This document shows, one piece after another, positions 25,175-35,280 of a DNA stretch of 64,000 nucleotides (the stretch's first letter is position 1; each line of letters opens with the position of its first letter). Origin of the DNA: Sulfurospirillum sp. UBA2217 (GTDB lineage: Bacteria; Campylobacterota; Campylobacteria; Campylobacterales; Sulfurospirillaceae). Below the pieces are notes generated by a model. The model did not search any database, was not told the DNA's origin, and saw nothing but the letters and a program-made list of their open reading frames with translations. The position numbers and the translations under genes are program-made. Location: positions 62,001 to 126,000 of the forward strand of contig DCUJ01000012.1 in assembly GCA_002328495.1 (NCBI GenBank), in the 5' to 3' direction.

Positions 25175-26020
25175 TTATATGAGTTTAAACGTCACCAAAC
25201 TCACAGCCATAACCATCATACCAAGGGTAATTCCTAAAATAGTGGTATGCGCATTTCCGTAAAGCCTTGCTGAGGGAAGCAATTCATCAAATGAGATATA
25301 GACCATAATGCCTGCAACAAAACCAAAGGTGATGCCAAAGGTCAACTCTCCCATAAGCGGAAGCAGTAAAAAAAATCCCACTATCGCCCCAACAGGCTCA
25401 GCCAAACCTGAGATAAAGGCATACCAAAATGCTTTTTTGCGCTCTCCTGTTGCGTGATAGATAGGCAAAGAAACTGCCATACCCTCAGGGATATTGTGAA
25501 TGGCAATGGCAAGGGCTATTGTGATGCCTACACTCATATCATCCAATGCTGCGATGAACGTAGCAAAGCCTTCAGGAAAGTTGTGAATACCGATGGCAAG
25601 TGCGGTAAAAATTCCTGTGCGTTTAAGGGCAGAATTTTTAATTAAAGAGTGCTCTGAGCCCTCTTTTAACACACTGAGTTGTTTATCGCTTTTAGGCTCA
25701 TGAGGGTTGACATCTTCGGGAATAAAACGGTCAATCAAAGCACTTAAGCCAATGCCTCCAAAAAAGCAAAGAATGGCTAAAGATTCACCTATGAGCTCAT
25801 CGTGATAGATGGCTTCAAAGGCATGACGTGATTTTGCAAGTATCTCAACAAAAGAGACATAGACCATCACGCCTGCTGAAAAACCAAGACCGATGGAGAG
25901 AAACGTGTGACTTTTGGATTTTGAAAAAAAAGCAATCAGCGCACCGATACCCGTACTGAGTCCTGCTAAAACGGTAAGAAAAAAGGCGGGTATGAAATTT
26001 TCAAGCGATATATCTATCAT
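25175..26020 (-). CDS. zupT: ZIP-family metal transporter
   Basis: The 281-residue membrane protein has about eight helices and the two ZIP signature helices: IGIHNFPEGFATF and IAIHNIPEGMAVSLP, whose His and Glu residues line the metal path. A histidine-poor cytoplasmic loop of about 40 charged residues lies between helices 3 and 4. ZIP proteins import Zn2+, Fe2+ or other divalent metals. It is 13 bases from the ferritin-like gene upstream on the same strand, so coexpression and an iron link are plausible. Confidence 0.88.
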   Translation of the reverse strand: MIDISLENFIPAFFLTVLAGLSTGIGALIAFFSKSKSHTFLSIGLGFSAGVMVYVSFVEILAKSRHAFEAIYHDELIGESLAILCFFGGIGLSALIDRFIPEDVNPHEPKSDKQLSVLKEGSEHSLIKNSALKRTGIFTALAIGIHNFPEGFATFIAALDDMSVGITIALAIAIHNIPEGMAVSLPIYHATGERKKAFWYAFISGLAEPVGAIVGFFLLLPLMGELTFGITFGFVAGIMVYISFDELLPSARLYGNAHTTILGITLGMMVMAVSLVTFKLI

Positions 26021-26033
26021 ACCCTATACTCTT

Positions 26034-26549
26034 TTAGTGAATATTTTTACGAATATCAGCAATAAATTCTGTGATATCATCGTGTAAAGACTGCAAATCT
26101 TCTTCGTGTTCGACTTCGTCGGCTAAGATTTGTGAAACCATATCGTACGTGACGATATCTTTATTTCGTGTCATTTCCACAATGTCTGAGTAGGTGGAGA
26201 TAGCACACTGCTCACCTTTAATGGCATCTTTTAAAATAGCAACCACATCAAAATCATGCGGGGCATCGTACCCACAATGCGTTTGTGCCAACCAATCATT
26301 GGGGTGTAAGAGTGGTGTACCTCCAAGTTGAATGATACGGTCAGCCACCATGGTTGCATGGCGTAACTCATCGGCTGCATGTAAAGTCAACTCTCCAATA
26401 ACAGCATCTTTCATCAAGCCTTTAATGACTTTTGATTCGATAAAGTATTGGTAATACGCCAACCACTCATCGGCATACGCACGGTTAAGTTTTGCAACAA
26501 TCTCACTAACCTCTATCCCTTTAATAATAGAATTTCCAACTCTTGCCAT
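26034..26549 (-). CDS. Ferritin-like (Dps/bacterioferritin-type) protein
   Basis: The 171-residue four-helix protein has paired carboxylate and histidine motifs: YADEWLAYYQYF, HAADELRHATMV, DAIKGEQCAIS and DEVEHEEDL. These should bind a diiron centre. It fits the ferritin-like family that includes DPSL and bacterioferritin-like proteins, which oxidise and store iron or remove peroxide. A clear AAGGAG site precedes the ATG. The ZIP transporter gene follows directly. The exact subclass cannot be decided by eye. Confidence 0.85.
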   Translation of the reverse strand: MARVGNSIIKGIEVSEIVAKLNRAYADEWLAYYQYFIESKVIKGLMKDAVIGELTLHAADELRHATMVADRIIQLGGTPLLHPNDWLAQTHCGYDAPHDFDVVAILKDAIKGEQCAISTYSDIVEMTRNKDIVTYDMVSQILADEVEHEEDLQSLHDDITEFIADIRKNIH

Positions 26550-26617
26550 ACTTACTCCTTGTAAAAATTTGTCATATCCTACTCTTTAAAAGCTAATAAA
26601 TACTTTAATGATAATTT

Positions 26618-27418
26618 TTATTGATTACTTGGTTCTATCTTTGCTTTTTCTAAGCAAATTACCTCATCCATCACTGCAATACTGTCCATTAAATTGACTT
26701 TAAAACTTCCCAGTCCAAGACTTTTCGATGCCATTTCTCCTGCTATTCCCATGCACACGATACCTGCTATGGCACTGTGAAGGGGCTTTTTTGAACTTCC
26801 TAAAAAACAGCCAATCAAAGAACTGCTCATACATCCTGTTCCTGTTAAACGTGTTAGTGCCGTGTGTCCGTTGAAAATGCTATAACATTGCTTTCCATCA
26901 CTAACAACATCAACTTTACCCGTAATGGCGATTACACAGCCTAACTTTTGCGCCAAAGTACGTGCGATGCTCACGCCATTTTCTTCCTCTTCAAGCGAGT
27001 CAACCCCTGCACGTTTGGCATGTAAACCAGCGATAACTTTGATTTCTGCCATATTCCCCCGTATGACACTAAAATGTACTTCCTTAAGCAAGGTTGCTGC
27101 GGTTTCAAAACGAAAAGGCGTTGCCCCTACTCCCACAGGGTCTAAAATCACAGGAATATTTTTAGCATTGGCTTTTTTTCCCGCTTTGATCATGGAACTC
27201 ACCGTTCGCTCATTCAACGTTCCGATATTGATGACCAACGCATCACAGATGCTGACCATATCTTCCACTTCCTCAGGGTCATCTGCCATCACGGGATTGG
27301 CACCTATGGCTAAGACCACATTGGCACAATCGTTGACTGTGACATAGTTGGTGATGTGATGTACCAAGGTTCGTTTAGTTCGAATCTCTTTAAAAAGTGC
27401 GCTTATTTCACTGACCAT
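26618..27418 (-). CDS. thiM: Hydroxyethylthiazole kinase
   Basis: The protein phosphorylates 4-methyl-5-(2-hydroxyethyl)thiazole in thiamine salvage. Typical segments are HHITNYVTVNDCANVVLAIG near the start, NPVMADDPEEVEDM, VILDPVGVGATPFR, GNMAEIKVIAG and the anion-hole motif LTGTGCMSS. The start is set at ATG 27418, with GGAG eight bases upstream. An ATG two codons earlier (27424) is possible but too close to that site. It overlaps the end of cytX and is the last gene of a riboswitch-controlled thiD-cytX-thiM operon. Confidence 0.93.
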   Translation of the reverse strand: MVSEISALFKEIRTKRTLVHHITNYVTVNDCANVVLAIGANPVMADDPEEVEDMVSICDALVINIGTLNERTVSSMIKAGKKANAKNIPVILDPVGVGATPFRFETAATLLKEVHFSVIRGNMAEIKVIAGLHAKRAGVDSLEEEENGVSIARTLAQKLGCVIAITGKVDVVSDGKQCYSIFNGHTALTRLTGTGCMSSSLIGCFLGSSKKPLHSAIAGIVCMGIAGEMASKSLGLGSFKVNLMDSIAVMDEVICLEKAKIEPSNQ

Positions 27419-28614
27419 GTCCATTGCTCCAAGAATTTTTTACTGATGCTAAAAAGCACTGCGGTGGCTAACATCGTTGGTAAGGTTGTCCCTAATGGAA
27501 GATTCATCGTTTGAAACTGATAGTACATAAACACACCAAGTATCCACACCAATAGTGTACCTACATGTAAACGAAGTGTGGGCACAATGGCACGTTTGTG
27601 AAACATGAAATAATCACTCAAAACAATGGCAAACAACGGACCAAACACAGAACCAATGGCATATAAAAAGGTTTCGTATTGTTCAATCGGTGTAAAAAGT
27701 GCGACGAGTAAGCCTATGAAGGTCATACCCAGAGCCACACTGCGTTCACTCCATTTTGGGAACACATTAACCAGTGTCACCCCAGCAGAATACGCATCTA
27801 AAAACGTGGTCGTGATGGTTGAGAGTAAAACAATACCCAAGGCTACAAAACCCAACTGCAATGCCATCATCATACTGCCCACACTAGCATCTTTAGCATA
27901 CAAAGCAATGCTCAAACCGATGATATACATCAAGGAACTGCCGATAAAATACCCTAAAAATGTCCCACCAAGTGCTGTTTTTTTAGCCTTCGCAAAACGT
28001 GTATAATCAGAAACCAACGGAAGCCATGAAAGGGGCATAATGATGCTAAGCTCCAAGGCTAAACCAAAGGACATGGTGTTGTCATTGGTGTGCGTAAAGA
28101 GTGTTCCCTCTTGAAAGACAACGCCACACAACACTAACGTCAAACCCAACAAAAGCACAACAGCCACCACATTTAACTTACCAAAGCCTACTTTGCCAAG
28201 CGCAATCCACAGAGCAATAAAAAAAGCAATCACGCCTGCCCAAATACTGATGCTATCTAACCCAAAGAGTGCTATGCCTAACTCATTCGCCGCACGCCCG
28301 CCTGAGATAATCATCACCGCCGTCCAGCCGATGAGCTGAAGGACATTTAAAAGTGAAAACAGATAAGAACCATACACACCAAAGGAGATACGCGTAGACA
28401 TGATGGCAGGCAATTTAGAATGTGCCCCAATGTAACCTGCCAAAAGCATAATGACCCCACCAATGAGATGACCTAAAAGAATCGCTTTGATCCCATCACT
28501 AAAGCCAAGCGGAGCTAAAAGCCCGCCCGTAAAAATTTCCGCCATCGAAATAGCCGCACCAAACCAGAGCGCAAAAAAGCTCCATCCCCCTAAAATCGTT
28601 TTTTGTTCATTCAC
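27403..28614 (-). CDS. cytX: Probable hydroxymethylpyrimidine transporter CytX
   Basis: The 403-residue membrane protein has about 12 helices and belongs to the NCS1 purine/cytosine permease family (WSFFALWFGAAISMAEIF near the start, SYLFSLLNVLQLIGWTAVMI). Its place between thiD and thiM, behind a TPP riboswitch, identifies it as CytX, the predicted importer of the thiamine pyrimidine moiety. It overlaps thiD by four bases. Transport specificity comes from context and family knowledge. Confidence 0.88.
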   Translation of the reverse strand: MNEQKTILGGWSFFALWFGAAISMAEIFTGGLLAPLGFSDGIKAILLGHLIGGVIMLLAGYIGAHSKLPAIMSTRISFGVYGSYLFSLLNVLQLIGWTAVMIISGGRAANELGIALFGLDSISIWAGVIAFFIALWIALGKVGFGKLNVVAVVLLLGLTLVLCGVVFQEGTLFTHTNDNTMSFGLALELSIIMPLSWLPLVSDYTRFAKAKKTALGGTFLGYFIGSSLMYIIGLSIALYAKDASVGSMMMALQLGFVALGIVLLSTITTTFLDAYSAGVTLVNVFPKWSERSVALGMTFIGLLVALFTPIEQYETFLYAIGSVFGPLFAIVLSDYFMFHKRAIVPTLRLHVGTLLVWILGVFMYYQFQTMNLPLGTTLPTMLATAVLFSISKKFLEQWTWSVK

Positions 28615-29414
28615 TGTTCAACTCCTGCATCTTTATAAAGTCTGTAAAAATGGTGCACAGGTCCCACACCATGCCCCAAAGGAAATCCAAAACCAATGGC
28701 TTCGGTGATGTACGCTTTTGCCATCTCGACAGCTTCTTTGACGGGATGACCTTTAGCAAGATTGGCAGCAATGGCAGAAGAGAGTGTGCATCCTGTTCCA
28801 TGCGTGTTGATACTCACAAGTCGTTTGGCTTCTAACAGATAAAAACGCTCTCCATCGTAAAGGACATCGGTGGCATCATTTGCCAAATGTCCACCTTTAA
28901 CCAAAACACATCGACATCCAAGGGCGTGCAAATCCATCGCTGCTTTTTTCATAAGTTCTATCGTATCAATGGTATAACCAACGATGACTTCGGCTTCGGG
29001 AAGATTGGGTGTAATGATGGTCGCCATAGGTAAAAGCGTTTCGATAAGTGCTTTTTTGGCTTCAGGCTGGAGTAAATCATACCCGCTTTTAGAAATCATT
29101 ACAGGGTCAATGACTAAAGGAGGGAGAGGGTACTGTTTAAGGGTTTGGGCAATAATCTCAATCGTCTCAGGGCGTGAGACCATCCCTATTTTAATCGCAT
29201 CGACACGGATGTCGTCCAAAACCGCCTTGATTTGATTGGCGATGAGTGAAGCTCTTATGTCTTGTACATCAAAAACACCTTGCGTATTTTGTGCAGTAAC
29301 AGCAGTAATCACACTCATGCCATAGACGCCATTGGCACTAAAGGCTTTAAGGTCAGCTTGAATACCCGCTCCACCGCAACTATCAGAGCCTGCTATGGTT
29401 AAACAATGTTTCAT
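28611..29414 (-). CDS. thiD: Hydroxymethylpyrimidine (phosphate) kinase
   Basis: The protein phosphorylates HMP and HMP-P for thiamine synthesis. It shows the ThiD start LTIAGSDSCGGAGIQADLK, the TAVTAQNTQGV segment, VIDPVMISKSG and the anion-hole motif HGTGCTLSSAIAA. ATG 29414 is preferred over a GTG six bases upstream, because AAAGAG then has correct spacing. It is the first gene after the TPP riboswitch. Together with CytX and ThiM it forms a salvage route for both halves of thiamine. Confidence 0.94.
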   Translation of the reverse strand: MKHCLTIAGSDSCGGAGIQADLKAFSANGVYGMSVITAVTAQNTQGVFDVQDIRASLIANQIKAVLDDIRVDAIKIGMVSRPETIEIIAQTLKQYPLPPLVIDPVMISKSGYDLLQPEAKKALIETLLPMATIITPNLPEAEVIVGYTIDTIELMKKAAMDLHALGCRCVLVKGGHLANDATDVLYDGERFYLLEAKRLVSINTHGTGCTLSSAIAANLAKGHPVKEAVEMAKAYITEAIGFGFPLGHGVGPVHHFYRLYKDAGVEQ

Positions 29415-29442
29415 GGTCACTCTTTACATGTAAGATAAATTC

Positions 29443-29496
29443 AGCGTAGGAAAGAAGAGCAAAGAAGAAAAAAGAGGTTTTGAGCTTTCCTACGCT
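29443..29496 (-). promoter_or_regulatory. Alternative hairpin overlapping the 3' end of the TPP riboswitch
   Basis: On the transcript, AGCGTAGGAAAG (29496 to 29485) at the 3' edge of the aptamer is exactly complementary to CTTTCCTACGCT (29454 to 29443) about 30 bases later. The two 12-base arms could pair only when the aptamer 3' strand is free, a typical expression-platform switch. No T-run follows, so an intrinsic terminator is not evident. Confidence 0.55.
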
Positions 29497-29574
29497 GGCA
29501 CTACCCAGATCAGGTCAAGGATCAAAGAATCATCATTCTTTATCTCAGCTGGTGTAACCAGCACTCCTAGCACG
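29484..29574 (-). promoter_or_regulatory. TPP riboswitch (THI element)
   Basis: The minus strand shows the conserved thiamine pyrophosphate aptamer elements in order: CTGAGATAAAGA in the P2/P3 region, then CCTTGACCTGATCTGG and GTGCCAGCGTAGGAAAG at the 3' side. It lies about 70 bases before thiD and should repress the thiD-cytX-thiM operon when thiamine pyrophosphate is abundant. The aptamer call rests on its conserved core. The switching mechanism is not certain. Confidence 0.95.
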
Positions 29575-29621
29575 AATTTTTAATAGGCGAAGTTTACAGT
29601 GATTGAATGATAATTGCAAGG

Positions 29622-32576
29622 TTATTTTTGACGTTTCATAATCCAAACCTTTAAATCTTTAAGATTCATTGGTTTTCCATAAAGATAACCTTGCCCTTGC
29701 AGACATCCATGTTCAAACAAATATGACTCTTGCTCTCTCGTTTCAATGCCCTCAGCGAGTGTGGCTATCTTCATGTTTTGCGCAAGGTCTATAATGGAGT
29801 TAACGATAGAGCAAGCATCTTCACGTTCTGGTATATCGCGTACAAACGACATATCCACTTTGAGTTTATCGATAGGGAGTTTGCTAAGATAACTCAAAGA
29901 CGAATGCCCCGTTCCAAAATCATCAATAGCTATGCTCACACCTAGTTTTTGCATATTTTTCAAAAGCTCTATCCAGCGTTCTGGGTCATTCATAATAAAC
30001 GATTCAGTCACTTCAATATCCAAATGTGAAGGATGAATGCCAGTGGAATGAATGATGTTCTGAAGTGTCTGTAAAAAATTACTGTATTCTATTTGAACCC
30101 CTGAGATATTGACCGATACCGTTCCTTTAAAAAGACCCTCTTTTTGAAGTAACAGCATATCCAAACACGCTTGTTCCAATACAAAAGCACCAATGTCGAT
30201 AATGAGGCGCGTCTCTTCGCTGAAATGAATAAAACGACTGGGAGCCAAAATGCCCTCTTCTGGGTGATTCCATCGCACCAACGCTTCGACCCCTATTAAA
30301 TCGCCCGTTTTCAAATCCATCTGAGGCTGATAATAGACCAAAAACTCTCTTCGTTTGATGGCTTCACGCAAGGCATTTTCCATTCCGATGCGTTCATACG
30401 AAGCGATGGTCATCTCAATGCTGTAAAATGCATACGTATTTTTACCCGACTCCTTTGCTTTGTACATGGCGGTATCGGCATTTTTGATTAAGATTTCACT
30501 CTCTAGCCCATGATCAGGATAAACACTGATGCCGATACTCGCGGAGAGGAAAAATTTTTGTTCATTTACCAAAAAAGGCTCTTCAAAGACACTTTGTATC
30601 TTCTCTATAATGTGTTCTATCTCACTTTTTTCTTTGACACTTTCAACCAATAAAATGAACTCATCCCCACCAATGCGTGAAAGCGTATCGCAACTGCGCA
30701 CGAGCGATTGGATGCGTGTGGCAAACTGTTTTAAGATATCATCGCCATAACTGTGTCCAAAACTGTCATTGATTTTTTTAAAATTGTCTAAATCCACAAA
30801 ACACAGAGCCAACATTGTCTCATAACGGTTGCAATTATGAATGGCATGCGCGATGCGATCATGAAGTAAAATACGATTAGGAAGTCCCGTGAGGCTATCG
30901 TTATGTGCTAGAAAATCCAACTCTTTTTCAGAAGCAATTAACTTTTCTTCATTAAGCTTTTTATCCGTAATATCCCGAGAAGAAACAACATAAGCAACAA
31001 CTTCAGTGCCCTCTTTTTCAAAGTGAGGAAAATATTTTGTATGCAAATAATGATAATCCCCCGATGGCGATTTTATCCAGTATTCCCGTTCAAAACTCTC
31101 GCCCAAAAGAACTCTATCACTGATGCCTTTAAGTTCTTTTTCAAAATACTCTGCCCCAAACAGCTCAGCCATACTGTGTCCCACGATCTCCTCGTGCTTT
31201 TTCTCAAAGAAATGAAGGTATCCCTCGCTCACGGCTAGATAAACATAGTTTTTATCAATAAATGAAAGTAAATCATCCGAACTGGAAACAATTTTTTTAT
31301 ACCGTTCCAGATAAGTATCTATCTCTATTTTCATTTCAAGCATAGCATTGGCATGACGTGCCAACTCTTCAAATTCTTTAAATTTAACACTATCCAAATC
31401 AATTTTTTGGTCTTTTTTAACCAAAGAGTCAAAAAAATGGGTAAAAATTCGAAAATCCCTACGAATTTTTTCACTGATGTGAAAATAAAACATCCCTAAG
31501 ATAATGCTAAAACTAGCCACGATTGCCAAAATAGTGAGTATGGTTCCCTCTAGTTCTTCTTTCATCTTCGTATTGAGTTGTTCTAGTTGTTCGCTAATAT
31601 CATCCAAGTAAATTCCCGCACCCACATACCATCCCCAATCAATAATGCCCGTGACATAGCTCAGTTTGTTTAAATTACGCTCACCTTTGAGTGGAGGCAT
31701 CACATATTCAATAAACCCACCGCCCTCTTTTGAACGTGAAATTAACTCTTGCACGATATATTTGCCATTGAGGTCTTGCACATTGTACATATCTTTATTG
31801 GGCGCAGGATAGGTTAAACTCATCCCTTTCCATGTTCCCGCAAAAATATAATTTTTATGCTCTTTGTCAAACAACAAGCGATCCGTATTATTGACAATCT
31901 CTTCTTTGAGTGCTTGTTCCATGTCATCAAGATAGAGACCCGTTCCGATAAACCACCCATAAGGCTCAAAAAGCTTGATGTACGAAACCTTTTTAAAATG
32001 CTCACCATCGCTCAGTGGTTTTGTCCATGAGTATTCGTAAAAACCCTCTTTGTGAGCCAAAACAATATCAATCATCTCACGAACAACGTACTTTCCTTCG
32101 TGATTTTTAAGATCTAACATGTTTTTGCCTTCCATTTCTGGTTTATCGGCAAATAACATCTCAATACCATCCATACGCGTAATAAAATAGTACCCCTTAC
32201 CATTTTCAAAACGCATGTGTCGTAAGGTTTCAATAATCATCTCTTGAATCTGCAAAGATGTATGGGTATGCTTGTGACGCTCATAGATACTGTGTGCTAA
32301 AGTCTGTGCTTCAAAAACACGATTTTTAACCGTATGTTGCGTTTTGCTATAAATATCCCTCTTTTTGGAATGAATATAATCTACAAATTTGATCACTTCA
32401 TCATAAAGTATCTTTTTTTTCGAATCAAGATAGTTTTGTGAGAGTTGCGTGGATTCGTATTCAAATTTTGAATGGGCATTGTTGTACATAAGGAGGATAA
32501 AAAGAGCCGTAAAGGTCGTAAACATAATAAACGCCACAATGTGAAAGTAGTCAAACAAACTTAACTTTTTATTCAC
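29622..32576 (-). CDS. Cache-PAS-GGDEF-EAL c-di-GMP signalling protein
   Basis: The 984-residue membrane protein has an N-terminal helix, then two tandem periplasmic Cache repeats (about 45-330) with similar GKYVVREMI and GKYIVQELI motifs, and a second membrane helix near 345. A PAS domain (about 425-545), GGDEF domain (about 560-715) and EAL domain (about 730-975) follow. The cyclase site is intact (RIGGDEF) with an RSCD I-site. The phosphodiesterase has VEALVRW and DDFGTGHSSL, so both activities are possible. The start is a GTG at 32576. It is a single-gene unit. Its ligand is unknown. Confidence 0.92.
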   Translation of the reverse strand: MNKKLSLFDYFHIVAFIMFTTFTALFILLMYNNAHSKFEYESTQLSQNYLDSKKKILYDEVIKFVDYIHSKKRDIYSKTQHTVKNRVFEAQTLAHSIYERHKHTHTSLQIQEMIIETLRHMRFENGKGYYFITRMDGIEMLFADKPEMEGKNMLDLKNHEGKYVVREMIDIVLAHKEGFYEYSWTKPLSDGEHFKKVSYIKLFEPYGWFIGTGLYLDDMEQALKEEIVNNTDRLLFDKEHKNYIFAGTWKGMSLTYPAPNKDMYNVQDLNGKYIVQELISRSKEGGGFIEYVMPPLKGERNLNKLSYVTGIIDWGWYVGAGIYLDDISEQLEQLNTKMKEELEGTILTILAIVASFSIILGMFYFHISEKIRRDFRIFTHFFDSLVKKDQKIDLDSVKFKEFEELARHANAMLEMKIEIDTYLERYKKIVSSSDDLLSFIDKNYVYLAVSEGYLHFFEKKHEEIVGHSMAELFGAEYFEKELKGISDRVLLGESFEREYWIKSPSGDYHYLHTKYFPHFEKEGTEVVAYVVSSRDITDKKLNEEKLIASEKELDFLAHNDSLTGLPNRILLHDRIAHAIHNCNRYETMLALCFVDLDNFKKINDSFGHSYGDDILKQFATRIQSLVRSCDTLSRIGGDEFILLVESVKEKSEIEHIIEKIQSVFEEPFLVNEQKFFLSASIGISVYPDHGLESEILIKNADTAMYKAKESGKNTYAFYSIEMTIASYERIGMENALREAIKRREFLVYYQPQMDLKTGDLIGVEALVRWNHPEEGILAPSRFIHFSEETRLIIDIGAFVLEQACLDMLLLQKEGLFKGTVSVNISGVQIEYSNFLQTLQNIIHSTGIHPSHLDIEVTESFIMNDPERWIELLKNMQKLGVSIAIDDFGTGHSSLSYLSKLPIDKLKVDMSFVRDIPEREDACSIVNSIIDLAQNMKIATLAEGIETREQESYLFEHGCLQGQGYLYGKPMNLKDLKVWIMKRQK

Positions 32577-32608
32577 AAGGACTCACTTTTGAGTAAATTT
32601 TGTTTATT

Positions 32609-33790
32609 TTAACGTATTTTTTCTTTATTTTTAGATGAGAATTTGGCGAATAAAAACATCAGCACTTGAATCAATGTCATGATAACGATACCCTCCATAA
32701 GAGCCGCTACAATAAATGAAGCATATTCTTCTTGCCCGATGGCTCCATTTTTAACCGAAATGGTAGCAATGGCAACCAAAAAAAGCAAAGGCATCGAGTC
32801 ACCCAAGCTAAATAAAATCGTATTACGAAATCCAAGATAGCTGTAATATGCTACAAAAGAACTCAGCAGTCTTGCCCCCACCATGGCGAAGACTATCCAA
32901 AGAGCGTGCTTTAAAATATGCCCTTGCAATGCCAATTCTAAATTGAGTGTTGTGCCAACAAAAATAAAAAAGAAAGGAACTAAAAAACCAAATCCAAACG
33001 TTGAAAGTTGGTGGGGCAGCTCTTTTTTATGAGCAAAAAAGTTGGAAATAAAAATTCCTGCCATAAAAGCACCTAAGGCCATGTCGATTTCCAACCACTG
33101 CATAATGGCGACTAAAATAAAAAAAAGTGCCATTGAGATGCGAAGGCTTTGGTGCATGTTGTCATCATTGGGCATGATGAGCCGTCTTAGGTTGGGATAC
33201 CACCAAAAAAGAACTTTGAGTGCACGGTATATAAAATAAGCAGAAAATAAAACACCAATAAGAATAAGGATACTTTTAAAAAAGTGCCATCCGATGCCAT
33301 GCGTGATAGCACCGTCAAAAATAACCAATGCTCCGATACTAATAAGCTCTCCAATCACACCGATAATCAAAGACAATTCCAACCATTTGTGGTTTTTTCC
33401 ATGCTGATTAATCAGTGCCATAATCATCCCTAATGAGACAATGGGAATAGCGACAATATAAACCGGTGAAAGCCCAAAAATAAAATACAGTGCCAATGAA
33501 ACACCATACAATGTGGCAAAATAAAGAACGGCTTTTTTTAAAAATCTATCTCGGTAAGCTAAAAATCGCTGAATATCGATTTCCAAACCGGCTAAAAACA
33601 TCAAATACAAAAAACCAATTTTGGCAAGACTTTTAAAAGCGTCATTGTCTGTAGATAAAAAGCCTATCCAAACCGCATACGAGCCTAAAAGAATTTCAAC
33701 AACAGGTGTAGGCAATCGAAATATGCGAGCTATGATGGGAGATAGAACCACTAAGAAGACAACATAGGCTAAAAAAACCAAATTTTCCAA
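32609..33790 (-). CDS. CPA2-type cation:proton antiporter
   Basis: The 393-residue protein has about 11-12 membrane helices and matches the Na+/H+ exchanger (KefB/NhaS-like) family. Conserved pieces are LPTPVVEILLGSYAVW, the AGLEID motif in helix 3 and DMALGAFMAGIFISN. It lacks the C-terminal TrkA-N domain of Kef channels. The start codon is TTG at 33790 with AAGGA five bases upstream; no closer ATG fits. A TTACATGTAA site stands just upstream at 33799-33808. It probably exchanges Na+ or K+ for protons. Confidence 0.88.
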   Translation of the reverse strand: MENLVFLAYVVFLVVLSPIIARIFRLPTPVVEILLGSYAVWIGFLSTDNDAFKSLAKIGFLYLMFLAGLEIDIQRFLAYRDRFLKKAVLYFATLYGVSLALYFIFGLSPVYIVAIPIVSLGMIMALINQHGKNHKWLELSLIIGVIGELISIGALVIFDGAITHGIGWHFFKSILILIGVLFSAYFIYRALKVLFWWYPNLRRLIMPNDDNMHQSLRISMALFFILVAIMQWLEIDMALGAFMAGIFISNFFAHKKELPHQLSTFGFGFLVPFFFIFVGTTLNLELALQGHILKHALWIVFAMVGARLLSSFVAYYSYLGFRNTILFSLGDSMPLLFLVAIATISVKNGAIGQEEYASFIVAALMEGIVIMTLIQVLMFLFAKFSSKNKEKIR

Positions 33791-33828
33791 AATATTCCTT
33801 ACATGTAAGTCGTTAGGTACGTAAAGAC

Positions 33829-34163
<335 letters not shown>

Positions 34164-34173
34164 GAAGAGAAGA

Positions 34174-35259
34174 TTATAGCGAATTTTTTATTAGCTCTTC
34201 TATAATAACGGTAGCATACGAGCCTTTAGGAAGATTGAAATGCATCTCAAACCATGCCTCTTCTTCTTTGTAAACGCCCTCAACCTCTTCTAAAAAGCTC
34301 CATGCAAAACGTCTGCTGCCGTTGATTTTGTCTAAAAATGGCTCACTCTCTTTAAACATCATCTGCTCTATCTCGCCCGCTTTATGTTCGGCTCGGATAT
34401 TTTTGCCACCCACAAGCCAGCCTGCGATGGTAATGCCTCGTTCCAAAAAGCGCGGTAACTCTTCGGTCATATTTTCACACACAAAGGCTTTTCCCGCAGG
34501 ATAATGATGCAACACATCCCCATGAAAGAGTTTGAAAAATTGGGGCTGTTTTTTAAGCGCATCCGCATCTTCTTTTGAGAGTTCTAGCAAGTGCATGACG
34601 TCTTTTAATTCAAAGTCTTCAATGATTCGGCTCATTTCGATGCGTTTGGAGAGCCAATCGTTAAACAAATGGCTTTGATAGGCGTTGATAAAAAACTCTT
34701 TCATCTTAGGGTTGCGCTCTTTTCTACTTCCGTCTAAAATGGCTTTGCCTTTAAGGTAATTATCGCCATCGATGCCAAAACGCTGATAGCCAAAAAAGTT
34801 TGGAAAGCCCTCTTTTTTTATCTTTTTAAGACCATCTTGCAGTTTTTTTGCATCGATGGGATTAACTTTTTTAAGGCGGACAAAGAAGCGATTGCCTTTG
34901 AGGTGCCCTGTACGAATTTTATTGTTATGGTAGGTTTTTTCTAAAATTTTAATTTTTTCATGCGAAAAGGTTGCTAGTTTTGTCTCAAAACTTTTGTGCA
35001 AAGAGATGTACTGTGTGGTCATGCCATCTTTATCTTTTAAGCCCGCATACCCAAAGTCACGTACTTTGCAACCCGTTACTTCGCTGATGTATTGCAACAT
35101 GTCCCACGTGGTGAGGTCTTTTTTTCTTACATGTAAGACCAGATGTTCTCCTTCGCCGCTAAAGGGATAGAGGGGGATTTCATTGACCACAAAGTCACTG
35201 CTGTTTTTGGTAAAGGTGGCGTTAATGGGTGAATGGGTGAGAAAAAATTGTCGTGTCAT
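34174..35259 (-). CDS. truD: tRNA pseudouridine(13) synthase TruD
   Basis: The 361-residue protein has the TruD catalytic motif GYAGLKDKDGMTTQYISL with the nucleophilic Asp, the early FVVNEIPLYPFSGEGEHL segment and GNRFFVRLKKV. The PNFFGYQRFGIDGDN motif also fits. It converts uridine 13 of some tRNAs to pseudouridine. It lies 21 bases downstream of thiL on the same strand and just upstream of rnpB, so the three may share transcription. Confidence 0.95.
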   Translation of the reverse strand: MTRQFFLTHSPINATFTKNSSDFVVNEIPLYPFSGEGEHLVLHVRKKDLTTWDMLQYISEVTGCKVRDFGYAGLKDKDGMTTQYISLHKSFETKLATFSHEKIKILEKTYHNNKIRTGHLKGNRFFVRLKKVNPIDAKKLQDGLKKIKKEGFPNFFGYQRFGIDGDNYLKGKAILDGSRKERNPKMKEFFINAYQSHLFNDWLSKRIEMSRIIEDFELKDVMHLLELSKEDADALKKQPQFFKLFHGDVLHHYPAGKAFVCENMTEELPRFLERGITIAGWLVGGKNIRAEHKAGEIEQMMFKESEPFLDKINGSRRFAWSFLEEVEGVYKEEEAWFEMHFNLPKGSYATVIIEELIKNSL

Positions 35260-35280
35260 AAAATACCTTTGATTAAAATG

